Both the position numbers and the translations under genes were made by a program. Under the pieces are notes generated by a model. The model saw only the letters and a program-made list of their open reading frames with translations. It was not told the DNA's origin and made no database searches. From contig NC_013174.1 of the NCBI RefSeq assembly GCF_000024065.1, positions 558,001-622,000 of the forward strand: a DNA stretch of 64,000 bases. Direction: 5' to 3'. Position 1 is the stretch's first letter, and each line of letters opens with the position of its first letter. Of the stretch, positions 1 to 7,836 are shown piece after piece. This DNA is from Jonesia denitrificans DSM 20603 (lineage in GTDB: Bacteria > Actinomycetota > Actinomycetes > Actinomycetales > Cellulomonadaceae).

Positions 1-456
1 GTCTTTAGGCATGGCGTAGATCGCGCCTTGGCCCTGAACAGAGCCGTCGTACCGGTAGGAGTCAACTCCGTACTGCCAGATGTTGTTGAAGTCAACGATC
101 TCGGACTTTTCAACGTGCTCGGTGATGTCCATGACGACGCCGGAGTTGGCGAACCCTTGAACCTCGCCTGGAGCAATGTAGAAGACATCAGGGACTTGGC
201 GTCCTGTGATCGCTGCTTTGAGCTTGGTGGAGTATTCGTCAGCGGTGGTGACGATGATGTCGACCTCGACGCCGGTTGCCTCTTCGTAGGTGGCAACAAC
301 TTCTTCGTAGGCTTTCTTTTCGTCCTCGCCGCCACGGAACATGAAGGTGAGTTTCTTGGTTCCGTCGTCGTCGCCGGAACCGCCGCTGCATGCGGTTAAT
401 GCTAGTGATGCGGTGAGCAGGACGGCGCCTGCCTGGATAAAGCGTGACTTCTTCAT
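1..456 (-). CDS. ABC transporter sugar-binding lipoprotein (partial, N-terminal 152 residues)
   Basis: Extracellular solute-binding protein, family 1 type, that would capture a sugar outside the membrane and deliver it to an ABC permease. The gene begins at the ATG complementary to 454-456, preceded by GAGAGGA, and runs off the left edge of the window, so the C-terminal part is missing. Residues 1-22 form a basic, hydrophobic signal ending in LTAC, so Cys23 is the predicted lipidated residue of a lipoprotein. The mature part begins with a Gly/Ser/Asp linker and then a beta strand (KLTFMF), as usual for this family. It is transcribed away from the GH27-GH51-GH43 genes, which suggests that its ligand is an arabinose-containing oligosaccharide. 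The ligand is inferred from context only; the fold assignment is solid. Confidence 0.85.
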   Translation of the reverse strand, partial: MKKSRFIQAGAVLLTASLALTACSGGSGDDDGTKKLTFMFRGGEDEKKAYEEVVATYEEATGVEVDIIVTTADEYSTKLKAAITGRQVPDVFYIAPGEVQGFANSGVVMDITEHVEKSEIVDFNNIWQYGVDSYRYDGSVQGQGAIYAMPKD

Positions 457-557
457 CACGGTTCCTCTCTGGAAGTGGTGCATATCCGGACAGTGCGCGG
501 ACCGGGGTGGGGTGACTTTCAGAATATGTGGTGTCACATGTTCTTCCCGCGACTGTC

Positions 558-577
558 GTGAATCGTCGTCGATTCAC
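558..577. repeat. Inverted repeat GTGAATCG-N4-CGATTCAC
   Basis: Perfect 8-bp arms separated by TCGT, in the divergent spacer upstream of the binding-protein gene. It shares the TGAATCG half-site with the palindrome upstream of the cellulase (25345-25356). It may be a second regulator's operator; no T-tract follows it. Confidence 0.45.
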
Positions 578-583
578 TTGTTC

Positions 584-595
584 TACATCGATGTA
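584..595. promoter_or_regulatory. Operator-like palindrome 1 (TACATCGATGTA)
   Basis: Perfect 12-bp palindrome with a central CG, typical in form of LacI-family operators. It is the copy nearest the solute-binding protein gene. It recurs imperfectly at 649-660 and 728-739 in the same 346-bp divergent spacer, so it is probably the site of the repressor controlling the arabinan locus. That regulator is not in this window. Confidence 0.6.
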
Positions 596-648
596 AATAA
601 CCTTGCACCACAAGCTCGATGGCGTCAAGAGTGTGACGGAAACAATTT

Positions 649-660
649 TACATCGATGGA
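649..660. promoter_or_regulatory. Operator-like palindrome 2 (TACATCGATGGA)
   Basis: Second copy of the spacer palindrome, with one diverged end (10 of 12 positions match copy 1). It lies roughly midway between the two divergent genes, which would permit looping or shared control of both promoters. Confidence 0.5.
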
Positions 661-692
661 GAATTGTGACCGTTCCTTGATCTCGATCGGTG

Positions 693-723
693 TTGACGTG
701 CCCCCGGGGTGGCTGGGTAGACT
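693..723 (+). promoter_or_regulatory. Candidate promoter of the GH27-GH51-GH43 operon
   Basis: TTGACG at 693-698 and TAGACT at 718-723 with a 19-bp spacer, slightly longer than the optimum. Transcription would start near the third operator copy at 728-739, consistent with repression at the start site. Found by eye only. Confidence 0.35.
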
Positions 724-727
724 CCTT

Positions 728-739
728 TACAACGATGTA
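728..739. promoter_or_regulatory. Operator-like palindrome 3 (TACAACGATGTA)
   Basis: Third copy of the spacer palindrome, 11 of 12 positions identical to copy 1, about 60 bp before the GH27 start and just downstream of the candidate -10 element. Confidence 0.55.
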
Positions 740-802
740 GAAATGGGTTGAGGACAAGAACACGCGCCGCAATCCCACTGATAATCAGCAAAGGGGCTGC
801 AC

Positions 803-2110
803 ATGCGTCCATCGCACCCACCCATGGGATGGAACTCCTGGGACTGCTTCGGGACAACCGTCACCGAACATGAGCTCCTCGCCAACGCAGAGGTCATGGC
901 TGCCCGGTTGTTGCCATCAGGATGGAACACGATCGTGTGCGACATCCAATGGTACGAGCCTGCAGCCAAAGCCGGCGGATACAATGACAACGCCGACCTC
1001 CACCTCGATAGCTACGGTCGTCCACTGCCTGTTCCCCAACGATTCCCCTCCGCCACAACCATCAATGGCACTCCCACAGGATTCACCCACATCGCCCACA
1101 GCATTCACGCCAAAGGGCTTGCCTTTGGTGTCCACCTCATGCGTGGAATCCCACGGCAGGCGGTGACCAACAACCTGCCCATCGCCCACTCGTCGCACTA
1201 TGCTGGCGACGTCGCTGACACCACCTCCACGTGCCCATGGAACACAGACAACTACGGGGTCAACCCCGAACATCCGGGCGCACAAGATTGGTATGACGCA
1301 CTCATCGACCAACTCGCGAGCTGGGGAATCGACTTCCTCAAAATCGACGACATGCTCGCCCCCTACCACGCCAGCGAGATCGAACTCGTCCACCGAGCCA
1401 TCGCCCGTGCTGAACACCGCCACAACCGAACAATCACGCTGTCCCTGTCGCCCGGAACACGGGTCTCACTGACCCGACGAGATCACCTTGCCGCCCACGC
1501 AACAATGTGGCGCATCAGCGATGACCTGTGGGACCGGTGGGAGGACATCACCGCCCAAATCGACCGCCTCGCCCTGTGGGCGCCCCACCAAACACCAGGA
1601 GCGTGGGCGGACGCGGACATGTTGCCACTGGGACGCATCGGCGTGAGAGCAGAACGAGGCCAACCCCGCAACAGCGCCTTGACCATCACCGAGCAACGGA
1701 CCCTCATGTCCGCATGGACACTGGCTCAGTCGCCTCTCATGATGGGCGGTGATCTTGCCACGAGTAGTGATGTCACCTTCGAGCTCCTCACCAACAGTGC
1801 GGTTCTTGAGCACTACCGCCAAGGCATTGCAGCGCACTGCATCCTTGCTGAAGGAAAAACCCGGGTGTGGCTCACCCCTGCCCACGCGCCCACGCGCCAC
1901 GTCGCAGTGATGAACCTCGATGACACTGCACGCACCCATATCATCGACCTTGATGACATTGCCGCCCCCCACACAACAAGCGCGACAGATGTGTGGACCG
2001 GACGCCACTATGCCGTCACCACGGACACTGCGACGCACCCCTACCGGCACATCGCAGTGACTGTACCCGCCCACGGTGTCGCCCACTTGGCGCTCACCAG
2101 TTCGCACTAA
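803..2110 (+). CDS. GH27 family glycosidase (alpha-galactosidase or beta-L-arabinopyranosidase)
   Basis: Cytoplasmic retaining glycosidase of family 27; no signal peptide is present, so it should act on imported oligosaccharides. The family's N-terminal MGWNSWD occupies residues 8-14. The nucleophile is expected in FLKIDD (Asp182 or Asp183) and the acid/base in WRISDD (Asp240 or Asp241). The C-terminal part is the usual beta-sandwich. Length (435 residues) fits the family. It is followed 24 bp later by a GH51 arabinofuranosidase and then a GH43 arabinanase, so removal of terminal L-arabinopyranose is at least as likely as removal of galactose. GH27 contains both activities, and sequence reading alone cannot separate them. 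The start is supported by AAGGGG ten bases upstream. Confidence 0.85.
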   Translation: MRPSHPPMGWNSWDCFGTTVTEHELLANAEVMAARLLPSGWNTIVCDIQWYEPAAKAGGYNDNADLHLDSYGRPLPVPQRFPSATTINGTPTGFTHIAHSIHAKGLAFGVHLMRGIPRQAVTNNLPIAHSSHYAGDVADTTSTCPWNTDNYGVNPEHPGAQDWYDALIDQLASWGIDFLKIDDMLAPYHASEIELVHRAIARAEHRHNRTITLSLSPGTRVSLTRRDHLAAHATMWRISDDLWDRWEDITAQIDRLALWAPHQTPGAWADADMLPLGRIGVRAERGQPRNSALTITEQRTLMSAWTLAQSPLMMGGDLATSSDVTFELLTNSAVLEHYRQGIAAHCILAEGKTRVWLTPAHAPTRHVAVMNLDDTARTHIIDLDDIAAPHTTSATDVWTGRHYAVTTDTATHPYRHIAVTVPAHGVAHLALTSSH

Positions 2111-2134
2111 CCACTCACCGACGCAAGGGAGCAC

Positions 2135-3661
2135 ATGATGAGTACCGCACGCCTTCACCTCGACCCAGCATTTACTGTCGGCCCAGTTCGCCGCCGCACC
2201 TTCGGTGCGTTTGTGGAGCACCTTGGCCGTTGCGTGTACGAAGGAATCTACGAACCAGAACACCCCAGCGCCGACGCTGACGGGTTTCGCACTGACGTTC
2301 TCGAACTCACCAAAGAGCTTGGTGTCTCTTCCGTGCGGTATCCCGGTGGGAACTTCGTGTCCGGATACCGGTGGGAAGATGGCATTGGACCACGCGAAGA
2401 ACGCCCCGTCCGCCTCGACCTCGCTTGGCACTCCTCAGACCCCAACCACGTCGGTGTTGACGAATACATGGCTTGGTGTGAGAAAGCCGGGGTTGAACCC
2501 ATGATGGCGGTCAACCTTGGGACACGGGGCGTCCAAGAAGCACTTGATCTCTTGGAATACTGCAATGTGCCCGGTGGTACCTACTGGTCAGACCTCCGGC
2601 GGAAAAACGGGCGAGAAGAACCCTACCGCATCACGATGTGGTGCCTGGGTAACGAAATGGACGGCCCTTGGCAAATCGGTCACAAAACGGCTGAGGAGTA
2701 TGCGCGCCTCGCTACTGAAACAGCCCGTGCTATGCGGATGATCGACCCCACCATTGAGCTCATTGTGTGTGGGTCCTCCGCCTCAGACATGGAGACCTTC
2801 GGTGCGTGGGAAGCGACCGTGCTCAACGAAGCATATGAACAAGTGGACATGATTTCGGCCCACGCCTACTACTGGGAGAAGGACGGAGATCTTGCCTCCT
2901 TTATGGCCTCAGCAGTCAATATGGATCATTTCATTGACTCGGTGACGGCAGCCGCTGATTGGGTGCGGGCGGTGAAGAAAACCGACAAGCGCATCATGAT
3001 TTCCTTTGATGAATGGAACGTGTGGTACATGGACCGCGCAGAATCCGTACCGCCCAAGGGGGACGATTGGCCGGTGGCACCAGTTCTTCTGGAGGACCAC
3101 TACAACGTTGCTGATGCAGTTGTTGTGGGGAACTTGCTCATCTCGTTGCTCCGCCACACTGATCGTGTGGCCTCGGCGTCTCTTGCGCAATTGGTTAACG
3201 TGATCGCGCCGATCATGACCGAAAAGTCGGGGCGTGCGTATAAGCAAACAACGTTCCACCCGTTCGCGTTGACCTCGCAGTTTGCCCGCGGTGATGTCCT
3301 TCAGGTGGGAATTGATTCACCAACCATGACAACAGCTCGCTTTGGTGAGGTGCCGACCATTGATGCGGTTGCGACCCGTGATCCTGACACGGGGGAGACG
3401 TCTGTGTTCGTGGTGAACCGCGCCCTTGAGGGGGAGACGACCATCAGCATTGACACTCGTGCGCTGACCGAATGGGCAGACACTGAACTGACTGGTGTGT
3501 CAGCCTCGACGTATGCCCACAGTGACCACACGTGGCAGGCCACTGCGGATGACGATGCGACCGTTGCAGTTCAGACCAATGAGAGCGCCACGCGTGAGGG
3601 GCACACAGTGACCGTGACTGTTCCGGCAATCTCTTGGACGCATCTGCATCTGACCCGCTGA
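2135..3661 (+). CDS. GH51 alpha-L-arabinofuranosidase
   Basis: Intracellular enzyme that removes terminal alpha-L-arabinofuranose from arabinan, arabinoxylan or arabino-oligosaccharides. It has the family's (beta/alpha)8 barrel and C-terminal sandwich in 508 residues. The acid/base is Glu174 in LGNEMDG and the nucleophile is Glu293 in SFDEWNVWY; SVRYPGGNF near the N-terminus is also family-typical. No signal peptide is seen. Two adjacent ATG codons (2135 and 2138) follow AGGGAG, and either could be used. It sits between the GH27 and GH43 genes in one apparent operon. Confidence 0.93.
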   Translation: MMSTARLHLDPAFTVGPVRRRTFGAFVEHLGRCVYEGIYEPEHPSADADGFRTDVLELTKELGVSSVRYPGGNFVSGYRWEDGIGPREERPVRLDLAWHSSDPNHVGVDEYMAWCEKAGVEPMMAVNLGTRGVQEALDLLEYCNVPGGTYWSDLRRKNGREEPYRITMWCLGNEMDGPWQIGHKTAEEYARLATETARAMRMIDPTIELIVCGSSASDMETFGAWEATVLNEAYEQVDMISAHAYYWEKDGDLASFMASAVNMDHFIDSVTAAADWVRAVKKTDKRIMISFDEWNVWYMDRAESVPPKGDDWPVAPVLLEDHYNVADAVVVGNLLISLLRHTDRVASASLAQLVNVIAPIMTEKSGRAYKQTTFHPFALTSQFARGDVLQVGIDSPTMTTARFGEVPTIDAVATRDPDTGETSVFVVNRALEGETTISIDTRALTEWADTELTGVSASTYAHSDHTWQATADDDATVAVQTNESATREGHTVTVTVPAISWTHLHLTR

Positions 3662-3693
3662 TCTGGTTGCTGACCCGCTGTGAAGGAGTAGTT

Positions 3694-4794
3694 GTGCGTA
3701 GTTCTCAGGTAGCTGCGGTTGCGGTTGTGATCGCTGTCGCCGTCACGAGCGGGTGTGCTCCCACTGCACCGTACGCGGTGCAGTGGGAGCCTTCGGGGTC
3801 CGTGGACACCCATGATCCTGCTCTCATTATTGACGATGGCGGGACAACGGACACCATCGATGATGTGTGGTACGTGTATTCCACGGGAAATGGTGCTGTG
3901 GGCTTAGGGTCACCGCAAGTGCGTCAGTCTACCGATCAGGGCAAGACGTGGGATGAGGTGGGTCCCGCGTGGCGTGCTGAGGATGAACCGTACTGGGCGC
4001 GGGAACTGATTTCGGGTGTGGATAATTTTTGGGCACCAGAGGTAGTCGCGCATGACGGTGTGTATTACATGTACTACTCGGCGTCGACTTTCGGGTCGAA
4101 TACCTCACTTATTGGGTTGTACACGAACACAACCTTGGACCCTGATGATCCTGAGTATCGGTGGGAGGATCAGGGTGAGGTAGTGCGGTCAACGGGTTCG
4201 TCACCGTTTAATGCGATTGACCCCGGGGTGATTACCGATGCGCACGGTGAGCCGTGGATGGTGTTTGGGTCCTTCTGGGAAGGGCTCTTTATGGTCCCCT
4301 TGGAGTGGCCGTCGGGCAAGCTTCCTGGACAAGCAGGTGTCACTGACGATCCGCTGGGCAGTTCTGGGGTAGAACCGGTCCAGGTTGCTGATCGCGGGTA
4401 TGCCCCCAATGCGATTGAGGCCGGGTTCCTTTATGAGCGGGAGGGGTGGTATTACCTGTTCTTCTCCCGTGATTCATGTTGCCAGGGGACTGATTCGACC
4501 TACAACATGGCGGTGGGGCGCTCGCGTGACATCACAGGCCCTTATGTTGACGATGCAGGGGTTGCGTTGACTGAGGACGGAGGCCGCCCGTTGCTGGGTA
4601 CCGTGGGGACCATGATTGGGCCTGGGGGCCAGTCTGTTGCTCGGGTAGGAAACAAGGATGTCCTGGCGTTTCACTATTATGACAAGGACTTGGGGGGAAT
4701 GTTCCAGTTAGGTTTGCGTGAGCTTGCGTGGACCGACGATGGGTGGCCGATTGTGACCACACCGCAGGACGAGGAGTTATTGCCCGAAGGGTGA
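3694..4794 (+). CDS. GH43 endo-/exo-arabinanase lipoprotein
   Basis: Five-bladed beta-propeller glycosidase of family 43, most like alpha-1,5-L-arabinanases. The catalytic triad is visible: Asp41 in HDP, the pKa-modulating Asp176 in AIDPG and the general acid Glu242 in NAIEAGF. FWAPEV and YYMYYSAS are further family marks. I place the start at GTG 3694, after GAAGGAG; the open frame extends upstream into the GH51 gene but without a ribosome site. From this start the protein opens with a short signal ending in SGC, so Cys21 should be lipidated and the enzyme held outside the membrane. It would cut arabinan at the surface for uptake by the neighbouring binding protein, with GH51 and GH27 finishing the job inside. 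Confidence 0.88.
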   Translation: MRSSQVAAVAVVIAVAVTSGCAPTAPYAVQWEPSGSVDTHDPALIIDDGGTTDTIDDVWYVYSTGNGAVGLGSPQVRQSTDQGKTWDEVGPAWRAEDEPYWARELISGVDNFWAPEVVAHDGVYYMYYSASTFGSNTSLIGLYTNTTLDPDDPEYRWEDQGEVVRSTGSSPFNAIDPGVITDAHGEPWMVFGSFWEGLFMVPLEWPSGKLPGQAGVTDDPLGSSGVEPVQVADRGYAPNAIEAGFLYEREGWYYLFFSRDSCCQGTDSTYNMAVGRSRDITGPYVDDAGVALTEDGGRPLLGTVGTMIGPGGQSVARVGNKDVLAFHYYDKDLGGMFQLGLRELAWTDDGWPIVTTPQDEELLPEG

Positions 4795-4855
4795 TCTACA
4801 GGTCGGTGGGCTTGTGCAGGGGCTTGTTAGCCAACCGGGTCACTAGCATGGGGGT

Positions 4856-5119
4856 ATGGCTGCCTCTGACGCTCTTGTGGTCCTGTATTCTCGGTCGACC
4901 TGCCCACTGTGTGATGATGCGCGGGCCACGGTGGAACGGGTGTGTCGTGACGTGGGAGCAACCTGGACGGAGATCCTTATTGATGACTCACCCAGTTTGA
5001 TCGCAGCCTTTGGCGAGTACGTTCCTGTGGTGGAGGTTGGCGGTGTGCAACAGGGGTTTTGGCACATCGATAGTCAGCGATTGCGCCGAGCAGTTGAGCG
5101 GTCACAGCCGGGTGGCTAG
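4856..5119 (+). CDS. Glutaredoxin-like (DUF836-type) thiol protein
   Basis: Small protein of 87 residues with one thioredoxin-fold domain. It opens with a beta strand and the redox motif CPLC at residues 16-19, and has a cis-proline-type VPVVEV strand, as in DUF836 glutaredoxins. Such proteins are thought to exchange thiols or disulfides in the cytoplasm; the partner is unknown. It is co-directional with the arabinan genes but separated by 61 bp and probably independent. It ends in front of a strong hairpin shared with the convergent YceI gene. Confidence 0.75.
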   Translation: MAASDALVVLYSRSTCPLCDDARATVERVCRDVGATWTEILIDDSPSLIAAFGEYVPVVEVGGVQQGFWHIDSQRLRRAVERSQPGG

Positions 5120-5140
5120 CCTGAATTATTCGTGTCATAA

Positions 5141-5186
5141 CAGATGGGTGGGGTCCAACGTGGTTGCGTTGGACCCCACCCATCTG
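5141..5186. terminator. Bidirectional terminator with perfect 20-bp arms
   Basis: Two 20-bp arms (5141-5160 and 5167-5186) are perfectly complementary, with a 6-nt loop TGGTTG, lying between convergent genes. There is no long T run on either side, so termination by hairpin alone is inferred. Confidence 0.8.
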
Positions 5187-5199
5187 TGTGTGGACTGTG

Positions 5200-5745
5200 T
5201 CAGCCTTTGATGGCGGAGATGTCGAGTGCGATCTTGACTTTGTCGCCAACCAGGACGCCACCGGTTTCGAGGGCGGCGTTCCAGGTGAGACCGAAGTCTT
5301 TGCGCGAGATTTCGAGGTTTCCTTCGAATGCGGTGCGGGCGTTACCAAATGGGTCGGTTGCTGCGCCGGTGTACTCGACGTCGATGTCAACGGAGCGGGT
5401 GACGCCGTTGATGGTGAGGTCTCCGGTGACGGTGAGGTCGTCAGGTGTTCCGGTTACGGAGGTCGAGGTGAAGGTCCAGGTGGGGTTGGCGTCGACGTTG
5501 AAGAAGTCAGCGGACTTGAGGTGACCGTCGCGGTCGGCTGAGCCGGTGTCGATGCCGGTGGCGTCGAGTTCAGCAACGACGCTGGAAGCTTCAATGGCGT
5601 CGGCGATGGTGATGGTGGCGGATGTGATGGGTACGTTGCCGCGGACTTTGGAGATGCCGGCGTGGCGCACAGTGAATGATGCGCTGGAGTGGCTTGCGTC
5701 GACGGTGTAGGTGCCTGGGGTGACTTCTGTGGGGATCGCGGTCAT
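5200..5745 (-). CDS. YceI family lipid-binding lipocalin-like protein
   Basis: Protein of 181 residues with the YceI beta-barrel signature: YTVDASHSSASFTVRH near the N-terminus, then RKDFGLTWNA and VGDKVKI towards the C-terminus. Family members bind long polyprenyl or related lipids in a hydrophobic pocket; the ligand here is unknown. No signal peptide is seen, so it would be cytoplasmic as in most actinobacterial homologues. AAGGAG precedes the ATG. A MarR-type palindrome covers the likely transcription start (5774-5800), and a MarR gene faces away on the other side of the spacer, so regulation by that MarR is probable. Confidence 0.9.
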   Translation of the reverse strand: MTAIPTEVTPGTYTVDASHSSASFTVRHAGISKVRGNVPITSATITIADAIEASSVVAELDATGIDTGSADRDGHLKSADFFNVDANPTWTFTSTSVTGTPDDLTVTGDLTINGVTRSVDIDVEYTGAATDPFGNARTAFEGNLEISRKDFGLTWNAALETGGVLVGDKVKIALDISAIKG

Positions 5746-5773
5746 GGTGTCTCCTTGGGTTTCTGGGATGTGG

Positions 5774-5800
5774 TTGAAGGCTCAATAGTTGAGGCTTCAA
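5774..5800. promoter_or_regulatory. MarR-type operator for yceI
   Basis: Long near-palindrome with half-sites TTGAAGGCTCAA and TTGAGGCTTCAA around TAG. TTGA/TCAA ends are typical of MarR-family boxes. It begins within the candidate yceI -10 and covers the expected start of transcription. Confidence 0.6.
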
Positions 5801-5826
5801 GTAATTCGTTCCTTCACTCTAATCAA
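5798..5826 (-). promoter_or_regulatory. Candidate yceI promoter
   Basis: On the minus strand TTGATT (5826-5821), a 17-bp spacer, then TACTTG (5803-5798). The -10 is a weak match, but the spacing and the overlapping operator support it. Confidence 0.4.
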
Positions 5827-5851
5827 AATGCACACGCGACGCAAGCGCTAC

Positions 5852-5863
5852 TTGAACAATCAA
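5852..5863. promoter_or_regulatory. Second MarR-type box TTGAACAATCAA
   Basis: TTGA-N4-TCAA half-sites as in the larger operator at 5774-5800, on the side of the spacer closer to the marR gene. It may serve autoregulation. Confidence 0.45.
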
Positions 5864-6005
5864 ATATTTACTGGCCTGACGTCACAGGTTCACCTGTCCA
5901 CGCGACCAACCAGGATGTGAGGTCCCAGGACGCACAAGAATCACATCAGGTATTTTGGGTACCGATTTGTCCATGACGCACGCAGTGTGCCAAGCAGGGG
6001 GATGC

Positions 6006-6491
6006 ATGAGCGCGGAGACCACAGAGTTCACCAACTGGCTCACACCAGAACAGCAGCAGCACTGGCGGCGTTACCTCGAGGGTAATGCTCGGCTCTGGGA
6101 TGCACTCGCGCGAGACCTCGAATCAGCGACCCAACTATCGCTCAGCGAGTACGAAATTCTCGTGCGCCTATCCGAGCGAGACCTGCGCACCATGCGGATG
6201 TCCGAACTCGCCCAGGAACTGGCTCAGTCGCGCTCGCGGATCACCCACACTGTCCGCAGGCTGGAGGGGAGAGGGCTGGTCTATCGGGCGCACACTCCAC
6301 GCGATGGGCGAGGGGTGAACTGCGTCATGACCAGACTTGGGCATGACGTGTTGCGCAGAGCTGCCCCCATTCACGTGGCCTCAGTTCGTGCCCGCCTCAT
6401 CGATGTGATCAGTGACGAAGAGTTGGCTGTCCTGGGGGCAGTTTTCGAACGGTTGGTCCAGGTTGTGTCAGATGAAAGTCACGAGGACTGA
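6006..6491 (+). CDS. MarR family transcriptional regulator
   Basis: Winged-helix repressor of 161 residues. LSEYEILVRLSE starts the DNA-binding domain, the recognition region is around LAQSRSRITHTVRRLE, and the wing contains RDGRGVN; flanking helices form the dimer interface. I choose ATG 6006 because AGGGGG lies six bases ahead. The frame is open further upstream (ATG 5973) without a ribosome site. It is divergent from yceI, and two TTGA/TCAA boxes lie in the spacer, so it probably represses yceI and itself. The inducer is unknown. Confidence 0.9.
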   Translation: MSAETTEFTNWLTPEQQQHWRRYLEGNARLWDALARDLESATQLSLSEYEILVRLSERDLRTMRMSELAQELAQSRSRITHTVRRLEGRGLVYRAHTPRDGRGVNCVMTRLGHDVLRRAAPIHVASVRARLIDVISDEELAVLGAVFERLVQVVSDESHED

Positions 6492-6528
6492 CCTGCCATT
6501 GCGTGGCGCAGTCTGTAAGACTTGAGGC

Positions 6529-7173
6529 ATGTCTACAACGATCGTGCATTTGCTGCGCCACGGCGAGGTCCACAACCCTGACAAAATCTTGTACGGGAGA
6601 TTGCCCCACTACCGGTTGTCTGAGCTGGGTCAAGAAATGGCCGCGCGAGTGGCAACCCACCTTCACGACGGAGGGCATGACATCACTGCTGTCGTGGCTT
6701 CGCCGTTGCAGCGTGCACAGGAAACAGCTGCTCCCACTGCCGCAACGTATGGTCTTGACATCATCACAGATGAGCGGCTCATTGAGGCGGAAAACTACTT
6801 TGAGGGGAAAACTTTCGGTGTGGGCGACGGCTCCTTACGTCACCCAGAGCACTGGCCGCGCCTCATCAACCCCTTTCGTCCTTCCTGGGGGGAAGCGTAC
6901 AAAGAGCAGGTCGCTCGGATGCACGCTGCCGTGGACGCAGCACGTGAGCGTGCGCGTGGACATGAGGCGTTGCTCGTCTCGCATCAGCTTCCCATCTGGA
7001 TTGCTCGGCAAGCGTATGAGAAGAAGAAGTTGTGGCACGATCCGCGTAAACGCGAATGCAATTTGGCGTCACTGACCTCGTTGACATTCACCAATGACGT
7101 TCTTGTTGCGGTCAATTACAGTGAACCGGTTGCAGACCTGTATCCGGGCGCATCGCGAGTTGCCGGCGCGTAA
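6529..7173 (+). CDS. Histidine phosphatase family protein
   Basis: Phosphoglycerate-mutase-like phosphatase of 214 residues. The catalytic LRHGE motif is at residues 9-13 with His11 as the phospho-acceptor; a second His in VSHQLPIW and an Arg in SPLQRAQET complete the usual pocket. Substrate unknown. It lies directly upstream of the TlpA-CcdA-ResB-CcsB genes, as histidine phosphatases commonly do in actinobacteria, so it may be co-transcribed; its role there is not established. Confidence 0.9.
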   Translation: MSTTIVHLLRHGEVHNPDKILYGRLPHYRLSELGQEMAARVATHLHDGGHDITAVVASPLQRAQETAAPTAATYGLDIITDERLIEAENYFEGKTFGVGDGSLRHPEHWPRLINPFRPSWGEAYKEQVARMHAAVDAARERARGHEALLVSHQLPIWIARQAYEKKKLWHDPRKRECNLASLTSLTFTNDVLVAVNYSEPVADLYPGASRVAGA

Positions 7174-7197
7174 CTTTCCCAGAATCTTCACAGGCAA

Positions 7198-7836
7198 ATG
7201 CGAAAGAGTGCCATCGTGGCTTCCCCAGCTTTGTTCACCCCCATGAAACGTCCCGTTATTGCAGTTCTTCTCGCCCTCGCTACTGCCAGTGGCGTGGTCG
7301 GCTGCGCCCAGGAATCCGGTAATTCCACTGATGTGGTCCAGCAGGGCTACCAATCGGGCGATGGGTCGATCACGACCTGGGATCCCGCTGACCGCCCTGG
7401 CCCAGTTGTGCTGGAAGGTGTGTCGATGACTGGTGATCAGGTGACTACTGAACAGTGGCAAGGGCAGATCGTTGTCCTCAACACCTGGTACGCCGCGTGC
7501 CCGCCATGCCGGGCGGAGGCGGATGACCTTGTTGCTGTGGCGAGCGCCCGCGCTGATGATGGTGTGCAATTTTTGGGGATTAATCGCCACGATGACACCG
7601 GGACGGCCGCAGCGTTTGAACGTGAACATGGTGTGACCTGGCCGAGCCTTCATGATGTTGATGGTGCTGCCACAGCTGCGTTGTCGGGGGTGGTCCCTGT
7701 CAAGGCAGTGCCCACCACGGTGATTGTTGACGAGCAGGGGCGAGTTGCTGCTCGCGTCTTGGGTGAGGTCAGCGAAGCGACACTCAATGGGTTGATTGAT
7801 GATGTGCGTGCCGCCTCGGGTGTGGATGCCCCGTGA
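7198..7836 (+). CDS. TlpA/ResA-like thioredoxin lipoprotein
   Basis: Membrane-anchored, extracytoplasmic thiol-disulfide protein that keeps apocytochrome c cysteines reduced before heme attachment. The signal ends in VVGC, with the lipidated Cys at residue 36 from this start, or 21 if translation begins at ATG 7243. The second start gives a more normal signal length, but neither has a strong ribosome site. The redox site CPPC is at residues 101-104. VKAVPTTVIVDEQG holds the cis-proline loop. The stop overlaps the start of ccdA, its likely electron donor. Confidence 0.88.
   Translation: MRKSAIVASPALFTPMKRPVIAVLLALATASGVVGCAQESGNSTDVVQQGYQSGDGSITTWDPADRPGPVVLEGVSMTGDQVTTEQWQGQIVVLNTWYAACPPCRAEADDLVAVASARADDGVQFLGINRHDDTGTAAAFEREHGVTWPSLHDVDGAATAALSGVVPVKAVPTTVIVDEQGRVAARVLGEVSEATLNGLIDDVRAASGVDAP

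Noticed and set aside
526-539. CRP-like site ATGTG-N4-CACAT before the binding-protein gene
   Set aside because: The spacing is two bases short of a CRP box (TGTGA-N6-TCACA).
239-778. Long minus-strand open frame of 179 codons across the divergent spacer
   Set aside because: It runs through the operator-containing spacer, is Arg-rich with no domain, and overlaps the true lipoprotein gene in another frame.
1466-2431. 321-codon minus-strand frame antisense to GH27 and GH51
   Set aside because: Antisense shadow of two clear glycosidase genes caused by codon bias; no homology-like motif.
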